A stretch of 33,559 nt of DNA from Acidobacteriota bacterium. Its GTDB lineage: Bacteria > Acidobacteriota > Terriglobia > Acidiferrales > UBA7541. Under the pieces are notes generated by a model. The model saw only the letters and a program-made list of their open reading frames with translations. It was not told where the DNA came from and ran no database searches. Below are positions 32,626-33,559 of this stretch, piece after piece; the stretch's first letter is position 1, and each line of letters starts with the position of its first letter. Made by a program: the position numbers and the translations under genes. The stretch covers positions 1-33,559 of the forward strand of contig QHYH01000146.1 of NCBI GenBank assembly GCA_003223215.1, given 5' to 3'.

Positions 32626-32626
32626 A
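32503..32626 (+). promoter_or_regulatory. Long-range inverted repeat covering the ribosome-binding site of the Ig-repeat gene
   Basis: TTAGTGTCTCTC (32503-32514) is an exact inverted copy of GAGAGACACTAA (32615-32626), whose last base is the A of the ATG and which contains the only Shine-Dalgarno-like GAGAG. The 100-nt loop has its own CGAGCC/GGCTCG hairpin. If transcribed from upstream, the mRNA could hide its translation start in this stem. The pairing is seen; regulation is inferred. Confidence 0.4.
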
Positions 32627-33559
32627 TGAATCGTTGGGGTAAGATTTCCTTCAGCGTCCTATCGGCTCTTGCGGCGGTCGCATGCACGGCAACGGTTGCG
32701 CCTGTGAATGGTCCCGTTGCTCCCATTGCGCCATCCATCGCCACGCAGCCGACAAATCAGACCGTGACGGCAGGCCAGACCGCGACCTTCACGGTGATGG
32801 CGAATGGCACGGCACCGCTCACTTACCAGTGGCAAAAGAACGGGACGAATATCGCAGGCGTAACTTCAGCAAGCTACACCACCTCGGCGACCACCACCTC
32901 GGATAGCGGCTCGACGTTCGACGTTGTTGTAAGCAACAGTGCAGGAACCGCCACAAGCAATCCCGCGACGCTGACCGTGAACACGGCCGCCGTGGCACCA
33001 GCGATCACTACTCAGCCGGCGAATCAGACGGTAACCGCGGGCCAGACCGCCACTTTCTCCGTGGCCGCCTCCGGCACAGCGCCCCTGAGCTATCAATGGA
33101 AAAAGAATGGCACGGCCGTCAGCGGCGCCACTTCCGCTTCCTACACGACGCCCGCTAGCTCTTCGTCCGACAATGGCGCGCTCTTCAACGTGGTGGTCAG
33201 CAATGCGAGCGGTAGCGTGACGAGCAACATCGCCACTCTCACTGTCAATGCCGCCTCTGCAACCCTGCAAGTCACCACCACGCAGCTTGCCGGTGCGACC
33301 CTGTCCGGCGCGTACAGCGCCACTCTTTCTGCTTCTGGCGGCACGACTCCTTATGCTTGGTCTCTCGCCAGCGGCTCTCTGCCGACGGGCCTTACGCTCA
33401 GCTCCGCGGGCACCATCTCCGGCACGCCGACTTCCGCAGGCTCTTTTCCCTTCACCGTCCAGGTCACAGACACCGCTTCCCATTCCGCCTCCGCCAATCT
33501 CTCCGTCAACGTGGGCAATCCCGTGGTTTCCGTGGCCATCGCTTCCCCGGCGAATAACG
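32626..33559 (+). CDS. Secreted Ig-like repeat protein (5' part, runs off the window)
   Basis: At least 311 residues, open at the window end. A signal peptide (MNRWGKISFSVLSALAAVACTATVAP) has a cysteine near the cleavage site that could be lipidated, though the lipobox is poor. Two Ig-like domains of about 89 residues follow (residues 36-124 and 125-212), each with TVTAGQTATF, SYQW/TYQW and DxGxxFxVVVSN motifs. A third domain of the putative-Ig (He_PIG) type comes next (SLPTGLTLSSAGTISGTPTSAGSFPFTVQVTD). The sequence is rich in Thr, Ser and Ala. Such proteins are exported adhesins or matrix proteins in Acidobacteria. It follows the ugd gene but with its own leader. Confidence 0.85.
   Translation, partial: MNRWGKISFSVLSALAAVACTATVAPVNGPVAPIAPSIATQPTNQTVTAGQTATFTVMANGTAPLTYQWQKNGTNIAGVTSASYTTSATTTSDSGSTFDVVVSNSAGTATSNPATLTVNTAAVAPAITTQPANQTVTAGQTATFSVAASGTAPLSYQWKKNGTAVSGATSASYTTPASSSSDNGALFNVVVSNASGSVTSNIATLTVNAASATLQVTTTQLAGATLSGAYSATLSASGGTTPYAWSLASGSLPTGLTLSSAGTISGTPTSAGSFPFTVQVTDTASHSASANLSVNVGNPVVSVAIASPANN
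32731..33254 (+). repeat. Tandem Ig-domain coding repeat
   Basis: Two in-frame units of about 267 bp (starting at 32731 and 32998) encode near-duplicate Ig-like domains. Shared blocks include the codons for TVTAGQTATF and the YQW-KNGT region. The copies have diverged enough in DNA to be an old duplication. Confidence 0.75.

Noticed and set aside
1-33559. CRISPR arrays
   Set aside because: No regularly spaced short repeats were found, although the TPR-CHAT and ECF pair made a Craspase-type locus worth checking.

Overview
The window looks like a chromosomal segment of an acidobacterium (Terriglobia/Koribacter-Solibacter type). This is inferred from an 819-residue permease of the acidobacterial duplicated orphan permease (ADOP) type, a complete stressosome set, several c-di-GMP proteins, GTG/TTG starts, and large secreted Ig-repeat and subtilisin-like proteins. 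No rRNA, CRISPR array or intact transposon was seen.

Layout. 1-3.5 kb (minus): an ADOP permease and a Tat-exported NIPSNAP protein. 3.5-5.1 kb: a scarred stretch with a truncated minus-strand gene and hairpin, a transposition-ATPase (TniB/ExeA-like) fragment, a small membrane protein, an intact tRNA-Arg(CCG) and a broken second tRNA. 5.1-7.0 kb: a small Tat-exported protein, an MscS channel and a DUF4760-like protein. 7.3-19.6 kb (all minus): a tightly packed unit read as OppD, OppF, OppB, OppC, peptide-binding protein, ECF sigma factor, TPR-CHAT protease, soluble zinc-finger/Ig-like protein, then secreted subtilase and HD-GYP. Most junctions from OppD to CHAT overlap. A strongly structured leader RNA precedes the subtilase.

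20.1-27.8 kb (mostly plus): a stressosome operon (RsbR, RsbS, RsbT, RsbX-like) whose next genes are a histidine kinase with an RsbU-like N-terminal region and a NarL-type regulator, in place of a PP2C phosphatase and anti-sigma pair. Then come a minus-strand PilZ-TM-Sel1 protein, a second regulator about 70% identical to the first (hand count), a GGDEF cyclase and a small PilZ protein. Stress sensing may therefore feed two-component and c-di-GMP signalling. 28.2-32.3 kb (plus): an FAD oxidoreductase, an ATP-grasp enzyme and UDP-glucose dehydrogenase, perhaps part of surface-polymer or secondary-metabolite synthesis. The window ends inside a secreted Ig-repeat protein.

The strongest candidate for an undescribed system is the oligopeptide-importer / ECF sigma / TPR-CHAT / zinc-finger / subtilase unit. 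Its parts resemble the protease-controlled sigma switch of CRISPR-associated Craspase loci, but no CRISPR components are present. All functions are read from sequence motifs; no database search was possible.
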